64,000 nt of DNA, taken from contig JASJOG010000279.1 of NCBI GenBank assembly GCA_030142905.1, forward strand, positions 62,001 through 126,000, in the 5' to 3' direction. A program made the translations under genes and the position numbers. Under the pieces are notes generated by a model. That model did not search any database and was not told the DNA's origin. It worked only from the letters and a program-made list of their open reading frames with translations. How positions within the stretch are numbered: the stretch's first letter is position 1; each line of letters opens with the position of its first letter. This document shows positions 23,885 to 36,466 of this stretch, one piece after another. The stretch comes from Heliopora coerulea. Lineage: Eukaryota > Cnidaria > Anthozoa > Scleralcyonacea > Helioporidae.

Positions 23885-25235
23885 TTAGGAAGTATCTGTA
23901 TCCTCTTGCGGATTTGCTTTGCGGCGAACATCACTTTTTCTTGGATCTGTGTCTGCTGCACGCAAAAGCATAGGTTCCAAACGTAGCTGAAGCTCAACAA
24001 TTCTATGGTTGTAAGTGTCGCAGACGTAGAATATTCCGTGATGGTCGTGAACTATACCAGAAGGATGATTCAAACCACCTACAAAACAAATATGCTTACC
24101 AGCTGTGGTAAGGACATGCACCTTGTCATTGTACCAATCAGAGACCACAACATATTGATCATATATTGCAATCCCCCGGCATTCAGCGTAGCTATGTTCC
24201 ACCGAGAGTTCAGGCTCAATGCATCGTATGAAATTACCATCTTCTGAGAAGACCTGGATTCTATTGAGAACCATGTCGGTAACATATATGTTACCCTGCT
24301 TGTCAAAAGCTGTATTCAAACAATGTTCCATTGATCCAGTTGCGACCCCTCCTCGCCAATATCGAATTGCCCATCACCACCCAACATCACTATCCTATGA
24401 TTTCCGGTATCGTAGACAACAGCTTGACCCTTGTGGTTTATAGCAATCTCATGTGGTATCTTGAAATTTCTTCAAATAATAAAACAGCGATTTTGTCGTG
24501 GTAACAAATTTAAACACAGTTTTTAAATACGTAGATACCAAGGTGATTGGTAATTTAAGATAGAGTAGGAGAAGATGAAGAGTAATATACGCTTTAAAGA
24601 GGTATACAAAGACTGTTGGATAGTTTAGTTCTTAAGAAAACTGATGACATCGACCCATATGTTTCTTTAGTTAGCAGACGTATAGCACTTGATAAGTGGT
24701 CTGCCGAAATGCATCGTGCTTTTTTCTAATTCTTTAGGCTTATTCTTTACGTAGAATTTTACCTCTTTAAGTTTCAAGTAGTTCTTTCAAGAACTAAACT
24801 ATCCAACAGTCTTTGGTAACTGTGTATACCTCTTTAAAGCGTATATTACTCTTCATCGTCTCCTACTCTATCTTAAATTACCATTCACCATGGTATCTAC
24901 GTATTTAAAAACTATCTTGAAGTTCCTTCCATGCACTTTCGTTATAATGGTCGTTTCACCTGTCATCGCATCAAGAATCTTTATGCAATTTGCCCTCGGC
25001 TCGGAAATGATAATCTCTCCCTTATGGCTACAGGCAATATTTGTAGGAAAATTAAAGCTCTCTGAGCTGGCCACAGTTCCGATGTAGTCTAAATTCTTGC
25101 CCATTCTTATCAAACGATTATTATTCTTATCCACAACGATAAGCTCATCTTTGTTACTTATACAAAGGTCCCATATCCTATGAAAACATTCTACTTCCTT
25201 ACTTGGTCCAATGAGTTTATTGGTGATAACAATAT
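23885..25235 (-). pseudogene. NHL-repeat exon, unit 2, disrupted
   Basis: This is the NHL propeller exon with the same foldback insertion and 1-nt frameshift (CCATTGATCC near 24328) as unit 1. NHL blades are readable on either side, for example GNIYVTDMVLNRIQVFSEDG in the distal part. It cannot encode a continuous propeller. Confidence 0.85.
24519..24912. mobile_element. Foldback insertion, unit 2 copy, one arm truncated
   Basis: The right arm is nearly full length, but most of the inner left arm and loop is missing: the sequence passes from AAACTGATGACATCGACC straight into ATATGTTTCTTTAGTTAGC. The insertion site and flanks are the same as in unit 1. Confidence 0.8.
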
Positions 25236-25513
25236 CTGAATAATGAAAAGTATTCAATCGTTAGAAGGAAGGAAAACGTCATCCAAGTCATTCAAGACGT
25301 ACAAGGTGATTTGATTGCTGAACTAATACAATCCTGTGCCAATCAATCCATTGTTATAACTTAAACGTTTAAAGATTTGCTCGTTCAAGAAACTTCTTGC
25401 TTGGATTATGCTTCCAACTGTTTGAGGATACAAACGTTTTATTTTGTGTCTTTTTCATACATCTTATTTTCTAAATCCATGCATGACGAAAATCCTATTA
25501 CAAAATTAACGTT

Positions 25514-27185
25514 AATGCCAAAAACTTTCTCTCTTTCTTTCTTTCGTTCGTTACTTCTTGTTCTCTTTTCTTTCTTCCTCTCTTCTTCCTTTTTCTCTTC
25601 TTCCTTTCTCTCTTCTTCGCTTCTGTCTTTCTTCCTTTCTCTCGTCCTTCCTCTCTTCCTTTCTTTCTCTGTTTCTTTCTCTCTTTTTTCTTTCTTTCTT
25701 TCATTCTTTCTTTCTTTCTGGCTTTCTTTCTCTCTTTCTTTTTACTTTCTTTGTTCCTCTCTTTCGTTCCTTCTTTCTTCTTTTCTTCCTTTCTTCCTTT
25801 CTTTTTTCTTTCTTTCTTTCTTCCTTTCCTCCTTTCTTTTACTTTCTATATCTTATTTAATATCTTGTTTAAAAAGATAATTACATAAAATATGTTCAGG
25901 GCTCTAATCGAGTAGCCTGAACACCTTTAACCAACTATACTAAATATATACATGTTAAAATTCCTAAGTTCTAACAGATTTAAAAAGGTTCTTTATACGA
26001 ATCGAGCCAAATATAACTGCTTTTTGCATTCTTTTCAAAACACTCTCTACTAATTTGTCCTGTTGTAATAACTTATTTAACAAAGTTTTTAAGCACTTTA
26101 AGTATCGTCCCAACGCACCCAGCAGCACGTATCCACTTTCTTTCTTTCCTTCTTTCCTTCTTTTCTTCTTTCCTTCTTTCCTTCTTTCTTCTTTCTTTTT
26201 TTCTTTCTTTCCTTCTTTCTTTCTTTCCTTCTTTCTTTTTTTCCTTCTTTCTTTCTTTCCTTCTTTCTTTCTTTCCTTCTTTCTTTCTTTCCTTCTTTCT
26301 TTCTTTCCTTCTTTCTTTCTTTCCTTCTTTCTTTCTTTCCTTCTTTCTTTCTTTCCTTCTTTCTTTCTTTCCTTCTTTCTTTCTTTCCTTCTTTCTTTCT
26401 TTCCTTCTTTCTTTCTTTCCTTCTTTCTTTCTTTCCTTCTTTCTTTCTTTCCTTCTTTCTTTCTTTCCTTCTTTCTTTCTTTCCTTCTTTCTTTCTTTCC
26501 TTCTTTCTTTCTTTCCTTCTTTCTTTCTTTCCTTCTTTCTTTCTTTCCTTCTTTCTTTCTTTCCTTCTTTCTTTCTTTCCTTCTTTCTTTCTTTCCTTCT
26601 TTCTTTCTTTCCTTCTTTCTTTCTTTCCTTCTTTCTTTCTTTCCTTCTTTCTTTCTTTCCTTCTTTCTTTCTTTCCTTCTTTCTTTCCTTCTTTCTTTCT
26701 TTCCTTCTTTCTTTCTTTCCTTCTTTCTTTCTTTCCTTCTTTCTTTCTTTCCTTCTTTCTTTCTTTCCTTCTTTCTTTCTTTCCTTCTTTATTCCTTTCT
26801 TTTTTTCCTTCTTTCTTTCCTTCTTTCTTTCTTTCCTTCCTTCTTCCTTTCTTTCCTTCTTCCTTTCTTTCCTTCTTCCTTTCTTTCCTTCTTTCTTTCT
26901 TTCCTTCTTTCCTTCTTTCTTTCCTTCTTTCTTTCTTTCTTTCTTGCTTTCTTTCTTTCTTTCTTTCCTTTTTTTGCTTTCCTTCCATCATCCCACCCTT
27001 CCTTTATTTATACCGTGCTTCCTTCCTTCGTCCCTTCCTTCCTTCCTTTCTTCCTTTCCTTCATTGTTTCATTGCTTCCCTTCCTTCCTTTCTTTCTTGT
27101 CGTACTTCCTTCCTTCTTTCTTTCTATTCTCTCTTCTTTCTCTTTTTTTCCTTCTTTCCTTCTTTCTTTTCTTTACTCCGCTTCT
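25514..27185. repeat. Polypyrimidine tracts, unit 2, including a homogeneous 16-bp repeat
   Basis: A first irregular TTTC/TTCC tract (about 25514-25853) is nearly identical to unit 1. The second (about 26135-27185) contains at 26220-26790 a nearly perfect array of CCTTCTTTCTTTCTTT in roughly 35 copies. Unit 1 has only an irregular version. The tract lies in intron 2. A TTCG-rich repeat follows at about 27285-27400. Confidence 0.95.
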
Positions 27186-27576
27186 GCCATTCATTCCCTT
27201 CGTTTCGCTCATACAACTTATAATTGATTCTTACATTTAAGTCACTTACTTTATAAAGTCATTCCACTCGTTTGCTTTTTTTTATTCGTTCCGTCAATCG
27301 GTCGTTCATCCGTTCGATCGTTGGGTCATTCAGTCGTTCGTTCGGTCGTTTGATCGTTCGCTCGTTAGTTCTTTAGTTTGTTTCCAAATTCGTTCGTTCA
27401 TTTATCCTCAATATGTTTTGTAACACCTAGTAAAGAGGCTGGGTGGTCACATTTAGTATCGTTATTCTCCCTGTCTTAATGAATTACAAATAAAATCTAG
27501 CTAGCCCAAAAAATGTAGACTTTTTTTTAATCTCAGAGTCCAAGAATAAAATTTAACCCGATAACAAGTCACTTAC

Positions 27577-27631
27577 TCAAAGAAAATCTGTTGCTTTCGA
27601 AAGTCTGCAACTTGTGATCATCCTGTAGTGA
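27577..27631 (-). pseudogene. 55-nt middle exon, unit 2 copy
   Basis: It has the same TTACAG acceptor and GTAAGT donor as the other units and an open frame (SLQDDHKLQ...NRFSL). It lies between broken kinase and NHL exons. Confidence 0.7.
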
Positions 27632-27984
27632 CTGTAACAATTCAAAATAAATAAATAAGTAAAACCCAAATTTTTGTGGTTTGCAAAAAATTTCTTGAAG
27701 TTTGTCTTTTTTACAAAGTTTCGAGGGAATCAGGATAAAAGTGAGAAAACGTAAGTCTTGGAAAGTTACCGCGTTCGTCATAATAATGATAAGATATATA
27801 ATGATAATAGAGAAAATAAGTCGCTTCGAGTTTGTTATTGGCTAGAGGACGTTTTCGGTTCAATTATTTTATAGACAGCTTATTGGTTCATAATATTTAC
27901 TAATTCTTGATTTAACCGGGGTCCCCTTTGATAACAGCATTAGTTCTGTTGTAAGGCTTACTTTAGGTAAAAGTGATTCAATTA

Positions 27985-28480
27985 ATAAAATTGTTATTAT
28001 TATTATTATCATTCTTATTGTTATCATTAGCATTATAATTAGCACTATTATTATCATTATCAATACCATTATCATTATAATCATCATTATCATTACCATT
28101 ACCATTATCATTATCATGACCATTACCCTTATCATTATCATTATCATTACCATTATCATTACCATTATCATTACCATTATCATTACCATTATCATTACCA
28201 TTACCATTACTATTTCCATTATCATTATCGTTACCATTATCATTATTATTATTACCATTCTCATTAGCATTACCATTACCATTGCCATTATCATTATAAT
28301 TACCATTATCATTATCATTACTATTCTCATTACCATTATCATTAACATAATCATTACCATTGTCATTACCATTATTATTATAATTTACCATTATCATTAT
28401 CGTCACCATTATCATCACCATTACATGACCTTTATCATTACCATTATCATTATCATTGTCATTACCATTATTATTATTAT
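27985..28480. repeat. ATTACC/ATTATC microsatellite, unit 2
   Basis: Imperfect CATTATCATTACC repeat in intron 1, longer than in unit 1. Confidence 0.95.
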
Positions 28481-28626
28481 GTATAAAATCAACTTAAATA
28501 AACTTAAGTCAAGAGTGTTACTTTAAACGTTGATTGTATTGATCCTTTTGAAAAATAAATTATGACCAAATTAAATGTGCATTAATTTCCATAAAGTGTA
28601 GAATATTACAGTGTTCGCTCACTTAC

Positions 28627-29570
28627 ACCTACCCAAAATTTTGGAAAGTCTCCTTTTGGATAAAATTCCCGTAATTTGACGTCATCTCTCCAAGGAACAG
28701 CGGCTTCATACGTGTGCAAGAGCAATTGGGGAAAGTTCTTGGTAAATGAATCTAAACTTGTGTAACCAGTGTTTTCTGATTCATTGGGGCTTGGCAGAGA
28801 ACCAACATCAAAAACTTTTTGATCAGCCTCGGAATAATGTCTCCAGTAATTTCTGATTGCCTTAATAAGCTCAGAGATGTACTCAGCACCAATTTCAAAC
28901 CGACTACTTTCTTTGCTGAGTTTCACAGGTTTCTGGAAATTCTTGTGAGAAAACAAATGTGAACCATGAGTCAGGACATAATGTACAAGGAGTCCAAACG
29001 AGAAAATGTCCGCCTTTGTCGTAAGTCGGTGTTCACATTCGTGAAAGTATTCAATTTCTGGTGCTATCCAGCCGATCGTTCCTCCAAATGTTCTTGTCCT
29101 TATGGACTCCTTTCCATCGTAGACATATTTACTCACTTCGAAATCCGCCAAAACAACCCTTTTCCGGCTGCCACACGATATAAGAATATTACTTGGTTTT
29201 AGATCTAAGTGATAGATGCCATTTCGATGAATATGTTTAAGACCAAGTGCAACCTGCTTTACAGCCGTCTTTGATCTAGTCCACCGCGGTCAAAGCTTGG
29301 ATCTTCGACGAAATCGCAGAGATTTCCACTGCAAAACTCAAGGTAAATGAAGCAATAAGGGTCTTGCTGTTCGATTAAAAAGTAGCGGATGACATTCTCG
29401 TGTTGTTTGTGCTTCGATAATTCAATAAGTTTAATGACTTCGTTTATGTCTGTAGTCCCAGTGATTACTCTCTTTACAGCTGCAACTCGTTCATCGTTCA
29501 TGGTGCGTTTAAAAATGAGAGAATACCCATCCAAAGATCCACCAAGCGTTTAATGGCCTGCTTTCGCCAT
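28627..29570 (-). pseudogene. Kinase-KEN exon, unit 2, broken and internally deleted
   Basis: Three independent lesions are visible. The seventh codon after the ATG at 29570 is TAA (MAKAGH-stop). A 1-nt deletion near 29272 shifts the frame after GGLD. About 390 bp (130 codons) are missing in frame at about 28944, joining FSH of the kinase C-lobe directly to KNFQKP of the KEN region. The junction shares a short TTG microhomology with both sides in unit 1. The kinase ATP-lobe, ADFEVSK and KEN end are otherwise recognisable. Confidence 0.88.
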
Positions 29571-31183
29571 GTCTACAACAGCTGAATGAATTTTTTTTTT
29601 TTTGCACTGTTTATTGTGGTTGTCGTTTTCGTTCGGGTGGCGGCAAAAGCTCTGGGAACGAGATTGACGCGCATTTCTCGTGACTTTACCAGCAGTTTGC
29701 GCATTTTTATCAGTTGAATTTTAGCTGTAGCCTTTTATTAGAGATTTTCAATTAACCGGAATGTGAAGAGTAGTTTTCTAACGTTTCGAGCGACTCTTCA
29801 CATTTCGGCACTACTCAGGCCTATCCGATCATCTCACTAAGATTTCAACAGTGCCTACGCAGCACTCTATTTTATCTCATATCCTTTTGGTTTGTTCTTG
29901 TCCTCTTGTAATGTTTGTTCTTCGTACATTGCACTTGACCCATTCAAAGTTTCAAATGCAAATGGTTTAGAGATAAAAATCCTGTTTCGTGAACCATTGG
30001 GGGAAATGGCGAAGGGTGAGGCTTATTTTAAATTGCCTAATGCAATCAAAATAATTTTGGTTTGTTTCAAAGAGCGCTTACAATGGCAAAGAATGAAAGT
30101 TCGCTGTCATTCGATACCTATTCAAGTTCTTGAATAATACAGCTTTTTGAGACATGCAAAAAAGTATATCGTTTCCGTCAAATCAGTCAAACCGCATTTT
30201 CACTTATCTTAAATCGATTATTTCTTCAACATTACCACCCGGATCCAATTAAAACGTTGTACATGAACGTGTGTCACAAAACTGAGGAATACTGTTAAAT
30301 TCAGACCTCTTACTCTGTTTTCTGTCATATGTCAAGACCTCTCAATATGGGTTCACTGACACTGCCAAGCATTTTGTTACATGTGAAGGAACTTTGGGTG
30401 AAAGAATCAGGCCCATGGTACCGCGATTCAACATCGTTTAACAAAGGTTACTTAAAGCATGTTGCCGTGTGTTGCCTCATCCTGAAGCAACAATTGATTA
30501 ATTCATGGCCTTCGACAAGTCCCAATTTGTCTAATACAATAGAACGTCTCGCTTTTTCGTTCAAATGTAGAATCTCTTCTTTGGATTGTATTCAACGCCG
30601 TAAATGGTTCAACATTTGTAGTCTACAAATGAGTATACGAATAAACATGATACACAAAGTAAACTCTTTCTTTAACAATTCTAGAACCAAAATAAAGACC
30701 AAGCATACAAAGGTGCTTCTCAGCAGATATTATACCATGCACACTGTTATTTTTTTAATTTCTACGAAAGATGCAAGATTTAAAAATAAAAATTAAGAGT
30801 GATCAAGAACTTACAACACTACACATATCTTAACTGTTTACAAACGATCTCAAGTCAATGTTTCGTTGTTAACAATTGCCTAGATAAACTGCGACTTTAC
30901 GACATTACGATGAATTATTTAACTCCAAAGGTTCAGAAATTGCTGTTGATGTTGTTACGACACGTAGGCTCGCTGACGGGATCTTTATTCAGTCAAACAA
31001 AACTACCAAAGAATATACTCTGCAAGACAACACTAACAGCTCCAAGTCTACCGTAATCTGACACGTATCGCTTATCCTCATCTGTCAGTTCAAAGTGATA
31101 AGTGTTATTTAACAAATGTCAATCCCTAGAGTAGCTACTAAAATGTTTAAGCAAACGGTGCATTCCTTAAAAGGAGACCACTT

Positions 31184-31648
31184 TTAAGTGTATTTACTGG
31201 CGTAGCCGTTGTCCTTTAACATTTGATTAAACGACTTGGTCGATCCAGGTCCACTTTTGAGGGTGACTAGAGGTCTTCCATATCCTCCAAGGCCATGAAA
31301 CTCAGCATATACCACGTTTTCGCTTCTGTTCAATGAATCCTGAAGTTTAGCCTCCGTCCAAGGTTGTGTTTGACGTGGAAAGCTACCAGGGTCAAAACCT
31401 AGGCACAACCAAGCTAAAAAATCGCGCGATTTCAAGGCACTGGAACCTGTTCGTAACTCCGGTGAATTTATTCCCAACAAACGGCTCTTAAAACGTTCAA
31501 GCCTGCTATTACGGTAGAATACCAAGTCACAGGTATCCCCATCGTGAATGGTAACCACCTTGGCGTAAACATTCATGGATGTCGGTGGGCTTGTAGACGA
31601 ACGAGCGACGTCTCGTTCAGTAATTCTCTTCAACTGTTGAAGACTCAT
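31184..31648 (-). CDS. SNase-like nuclease, unit 2 copy
   Basis: This intact 154-aa frame is almost identical to unit 1 from MSLQQLK to SKYT. It has IHDGDT, GINSPE and GYGRP, so it too carries Asn61 in place of the Asp40-equivalent Ca2+ ligand. It starts at the conserved ATG and has no signal peptide. The kinase-NHL gene beside it is dead, yet this frame has no lesion. Either it is still selected or the duplication is recent. Confidence 0.88.
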   Translation of the reverse strand: MSLQQLKRITERDVARSSTSPPTSMNVYAKVVTIHDGDTCDLVFYRNSRLERFKSRLLGINSPELRTGSSALKSRDFLAWLCLGFDPGSFPRQTQPWTEAKLQDSLNRSENVVYAEFHGLGGYGRPLVTLKSGPGSTKSFNQMLKDNGYASKYT

Positions 31649-31779
31649 TGTTAAACTTGTTCTCGTACAACTGCAGCTCTCATCAACTGAACTTCGTTCG
31701 AAGTTGGCCCGTGGCTTTTGAAACTGTAATGTGCTTTGTAAGCAATATTTAGCCAAAATATTCGCCCAGTCATTATTTT

Positions 31780-31791
31780 ACTTTCGTTTTC
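31780..31791 (-). promoter_or_regulatory. IRF/ISRE-like motif, unit 2 SNase
   Basis: GAAAACGAAAGT on the minus strand, 132-143 bp upstream of the ATG at 31648. Confidence 0.5.
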
Positions 31792-33957
31792 AGCTCTTCC
31801 AAGTAAACAACTTAGGTCACCAGCCAAGAGGGAGATCCCCTTGGCGGGAACATTAATGTGATTGGTCGGTGGCCTTCCATATGTTAAACAAGCATTAGAT
31901 GACGTTTTTTGGACATCAAGAATTGTCAAGGTCGCAAACTGCGTTGTCAACCCGAATCCAAGATTATTTTATTGGATACTCTGAATTAGCAACCAGCTAA
32001 TTACTAAACTGTCTAAAATTGTAAAACTTTGCCGGATAAGCCTCATGCCTTGCTGAGGCAGAACAGCTTAGCTGGGACGTGTCGCCAGCACATGACATTA
32101 CATCGCTTTGTTTACAATGGTGGTGTTTATGTGGAAGCTAACCAGCTCTACTAGTAAGGTGGCCCTTTTTGGCGAAATTTCCCCTCCATGTGAAATCCCT
32201 TGAAGAAATTGTTTTTGTTTACATGAGAGGAGAGACAGCCCTGCTACGAAAGATCTCGCTATTGATTATCCGAAATGTCGCCTCGCACAAAGGAGGGGGC
32301 CGCCCTCTAATTACTCCAGCATGCCCGACCCAGTCCTGCTAGAGGGCCAAGAAAATTCCCATGTAAAAGCGAGCTCGTCTCATTATAAACACCTCCTAGG
32401 AAAATACCTACGGATAATAGCATCATCGGCTGCCAACATCTCAATCTCTAGAAGGACTAGAAGTGCAGATCTAGGGAATTCTCTGGACGTTTTTGACCGA
32501 TCATTGTCAAGAATTTCGAAAAAATATATAAGAAAATAGATTGGAGCTGAAAATGCTGTCTCTGAAAGACAATATTAACACTGGACTGAACGTTAAATTA
32601 GGAACTATTTAAACGAGGCCGGACTTGTCCGAATGATCGCAGGTTAGCTGGTATCTTTTTTAACCCTTTCCGCTCCATACAAGACTTTAGTATTTTACTC
32701 GGGCTAACGCAAGACGATTTTACTCGTCAAGGGAAGACGTCTTCGACAGGAATGGTTTAAGCGAAGCGATGAGGCTGGTTAGCATGGCAGAAATATTCCT
32801 GTGTGAACTGTTGGGGCCAGATTGAAAAATCTTATGTTTCAGTGTTATGATAATAACTACAAAAAAAACTTTGCAGTTCTCTCATGCATCTGAATCAGAA
32901 AAGACAAATTTGTTTTTAGAATGGTCGAAATAAGATCCAAATTCACTACCACAGTTCACAATTTCCTCGCCAAGTACAGGGAGTGTGAATTCAGTTGGGT
33001 CGTGCCCCCAAAAAACAAGCTTGTTTTTCCTCTTTGTCACTGCGTTGAAGTGGCTTCGCTTTGTTGACCAGAGTTTGATCTTCATAAGCTTGACCCTGAT
33101 TGGTGCATAGTTGATGATTTTCGGGAGAATTTCTTACCTCATCACTGTGTTTATTAACTGCATTTTATCTGTCGTTAGTTTATAAAAGAAATTCCAAATT
33201 CACTTCCATGTTTAGATACTATGATCCAAACACTTGGGATATTGCTCGACTTTCGAAAACCTAAAAACATTTGCCTAGTGGCTCGTGTTTTATGACGTTT
33301 TTCTCAAGTCTCGCAACATCCCGCGCATTTGGATCAGTCTCTAAACAAGGGAATTCATTTGGTACTTCGTAATTGATGATTATAAGTAACGAAAACGGGA
33401 CTTTCTATGTTTTTTGCTTCTTTTTGGAGAGACATGCAGGGTTCGAAATAACGTTCAGAAAATATGCATCAGTTTGTAGGCTGTTTTTTGTAGGTCAAAA
33501 TTTTTGCAGGCTGTTTCCCAAGCAGCAAAGTTACGTTCTGAACATAGGCCCAAATAAAAAGTAATGTAAGCCAAAATTAAATACAATTATTTTGTAATGT
33601 AAAAATACTTTAACAAGTTAGATGCTACTGTCTTTGTCTGTTGAACTAACAACTTTGATATTCTGGTATACTCAATATATCAGTGTTACTGTACTAAATA
33701 AATTTATACTTGATCTGATCACATGTAAAGTTCTTCGGCAGTCAGATGTAAGCTTACTGACAGCTCTGCTGCTGAAGTCGTGTTGCATATCTCATCTTAC
33801 GGTACCTAACTATTTTGTAAGAATAATTACAACATTTTATTTTGTACAAAAACAGACAAGTTCTGTTCAGTTAAAACAAGTTATATAATATATATTAAAT
33901 CATATTAATGGATACGTAACAACAGGTCCGTCTCCTGGTATAAGACTAGTACTCAGT

Positions 33958-36466
33958 TCATTCCTCATCACTGTAGTTAGAATCACTGCTTCTCATTCTA
34001 CCTAGGGGAGGGTCTTCACGATCACTGTCGTCCAAGCCTTCTGACAATTCCATGTGAGAAAAGTCGGCTGGTGGGTTTTCTTGGCTTTGTTCTAAGGCAT
34101 CTTCCTCCAGTACATTAGCTTCCATCTCTTCTTTCTCTCCATCTTCCTCGCTCTCAGATTCTCCAAAATATGTTGAAGGTGAGTCACGTCCAACATCTTT
34201 TAACCAATCCCTTAGGAATTCTTCCCTCTCCGTCTCTCTTGTCCTATTTGGTGCGCTTCCTTTTGGTTCAAACTGCTTTCGTTTTCCTTGGGTTTTCTTC
34301 CTTAATTTATCGCTGTTCCAGAGGTCCACAGCAAGCTCACCGAAACCCTCACGGAAAACGTGGAGGGTTGGGCCTGTTACTTTGATGTGAATCAAATCAA
34401 TCAAGTTGCTTTCATTCAACCTGTTCCGACAGTCAGTCTTGACTACACTCAAGTATGAGATAAACGACTCGCACACTGCATTGCCGTATGCGGAACAGCA
34501 GAGACACAGCTCGATCAGTGCCCAAGGTTCTGGTGCTTCGTCCTGCTTTATCTACCAGAGTATTGGCCACAGATCCATGAGGTCGATAACAGCAACGTCA
34601 AAGTATGAGGTTGCTCATTGCACAAACACAACATACTGCTCTTGTAACAGTTGCTTGTTGGTCTGGCGTAGTGGGTCGATGTCTTTGAAGCTCTTGAAAA
34701 CATTGGAGATTGCTTCCATTTGTACTGACAGCTTGTCTTCAGTCCCGTCCTTCATCCAAACGCTAGTATAGAATAACTTGGCGATGCTGTGTGCTACTTA
34801 TAAGAGAAAGCAAATTCCGAAAAAGAAAGCCATCTTTTAACTTAAGATTTAAGTTAATGAAAGATGAAACTGTGAATTAGTGATATTTCGATTTTATTGC
34901 AAAATCATCTTCAGACTAAGTGAACCAACATAAGCGGACCTAAGGTTTATATATACATGTGAAAGTGATTGCATCATCGATGAAGAATTGAGGAAACGCC
35001 TACTCTATTTACAATGATTGATTGTGTCAGTAAGTGACAAGTGTTGACGCCTAAGGATGAAATGACAAGATGTCGATGAATAAAAGATCGACATCTGATA
35101 TTCGTTGACAGTTTTGTCAACTGCCTCAACTTGCTTGATCAGGTCAACTCGGCTTGTCTTCTGAGTGATCAAGGAAAGTAGCCGAGTTGATTCCAGGATG
35201 TCAGCATACGTTACACATTTTAGCAACATGGTAGCTTTTGCTATGCGCTGCCTTGTCATTCTGTTTGCTTTTGCCAGCAACGACATTCTGAATGTAGGCC
35301 AAGTACAGTCCCCTCTTGTCGACGAAAGCTTTCATGGCTCGCAACTTGTGGTCAATCCAGCGGGTACCACTCGATTTGGAAGGCTTGATTTGTCTGTTCT
35401 CAAAGCTGTACCCTTCTTTCAGGATTTCATGCAAACTCCTCAGTTCTCTCAGTCGCCTTGCAGAGTTCTGATAAATACAATACAAATCTCGCATTGCAGT
35501 TTCAACTTCCTTCATGTCGTTCTGAATCGCGTCCTTTATAGCCAGTTCAAGTCGATGGGACAAACACCAAAAGAATTTGATGTGCTTGCCAAACTTTCGC
35601 TGCAGTATGGAATTAACACCATCTCGCAGACCTGAATTAACTGCAGTACCATCAGACTCAAAAAAGACAATTCTTTTCAGTTTCTCTGCAATGTCACAAT
35701 CTTTAAAGGCATCGATAGAAGCACCTGTAATCCCTTGCGCATCTCGTGATTCCACCGGCTTCAAAATTAGAAAAACAAGTGAAGCTTTAAATTCGTCTGG
35801 ATCTAGAAACAGTATGTAGATAGCTTCCTTCTCTTTGCTCGCTGCATCAGTCGCCCCATCTGCTAACACAGTTACAAAATTAGCTCTCTTGACTTTATCC
35901 TTGACTTGCCTCACATACAGCGCCTTGGCAGCAAAGTGAATGAATAATTTGCAGCCCTTGTCATTCTAGTATGTACCTCCAGGCATGAACTTGACTCCAT
36001 GTAACTTTTTAATCCTTACGTGATCAATGAAGTCAGAATAAGGCCATCCCTTGTAAGCTAGCAGATATCCAATGTCGAAGAGGTTCTGCATGGCAGTTCT
36101 TTCTTCGGGTGTAAGCCATCCCATATTGCCGACTGCCCGGACAATGGGGGTACCAGGTGGTACTGGTGGTAACTGCACTCGTACATTTCTGTTCTCGGTG
36201 GCTGGCTGCTCCTGCTCTTCAAGTCGCAAAGCTTGTTTATGAAGCTTACGTTGAACGTGTTCTGTAACTGCCGATGATTTTAAAATGGTAGATCCAGTAA
36301 TAAAAGCGTTTTTCCCAAGAAGTTTGGCCTTCCACTTCACTCAAATATCACAAGTCAATACTTTTCGGGTTGCATCAAGTTGAAAATACTTGTTTGTCTG
36401 TCTCCGATTGTCAAAAGTTGCTGGTTTTACTCACCGACAGGACATCGTGATTTTTGTGGATACCGC
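33958..36466 (-). pseudogene. hAT transposase relic, ZNF862-like, unit 3
   Basis: The start codon position is mutated (GCG in place of ATG at 36466), with stops soon after and again in the zinc-finger region near 36342 (ATT TGA GTG). The central part with CLSHRLELAI and WIDHKLRAMKA is open for 237 codons, and the acidic C-terminus reads through to the stop at 33958. A segment of about 300 bp (34798-35095) unlike units 1 and 2 replaces the equivalent transposase coding part. Confidence 0.85.
34798..35095. other. Foreign segment replacing part of the hAT relic, unit 3
   Basis: Between GTGCTACTTA and CATCTGATATTCG the sequence is unrelated to units 1 and 2, where transposase coding sequence continues. 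It is AT-rich with no long frame. It may be a small insertion with loss of host sequence. Confidence 0.6.

Larger units (their letters stand above)
18851..33009. repeat. Tandem segmental duplication, unit 2 (about 14.2 kb)
   Basis: This has the same order of elements as unit 1. It begins at the A-run after a run of nine to ten C at 18841-18850 and ends at CCCCCAAAAAA near 33010. It has its own kinase lesions and a much longer, more regular pyrimidine tract. Confidence 0.9.

Noticed and set aside
26055..27227. 390-codon Ser/Phe/Leu-rich plus-strand frame (and similar frames at 12147-12833, 39159-40127 and their Lys/Glu minus-strand mirrors)
   Set aside because: They lie wholly in TTTC/TTCC microsatellites, which lack stop codons in several frames. 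Their length tracks the repeat, not a protein.
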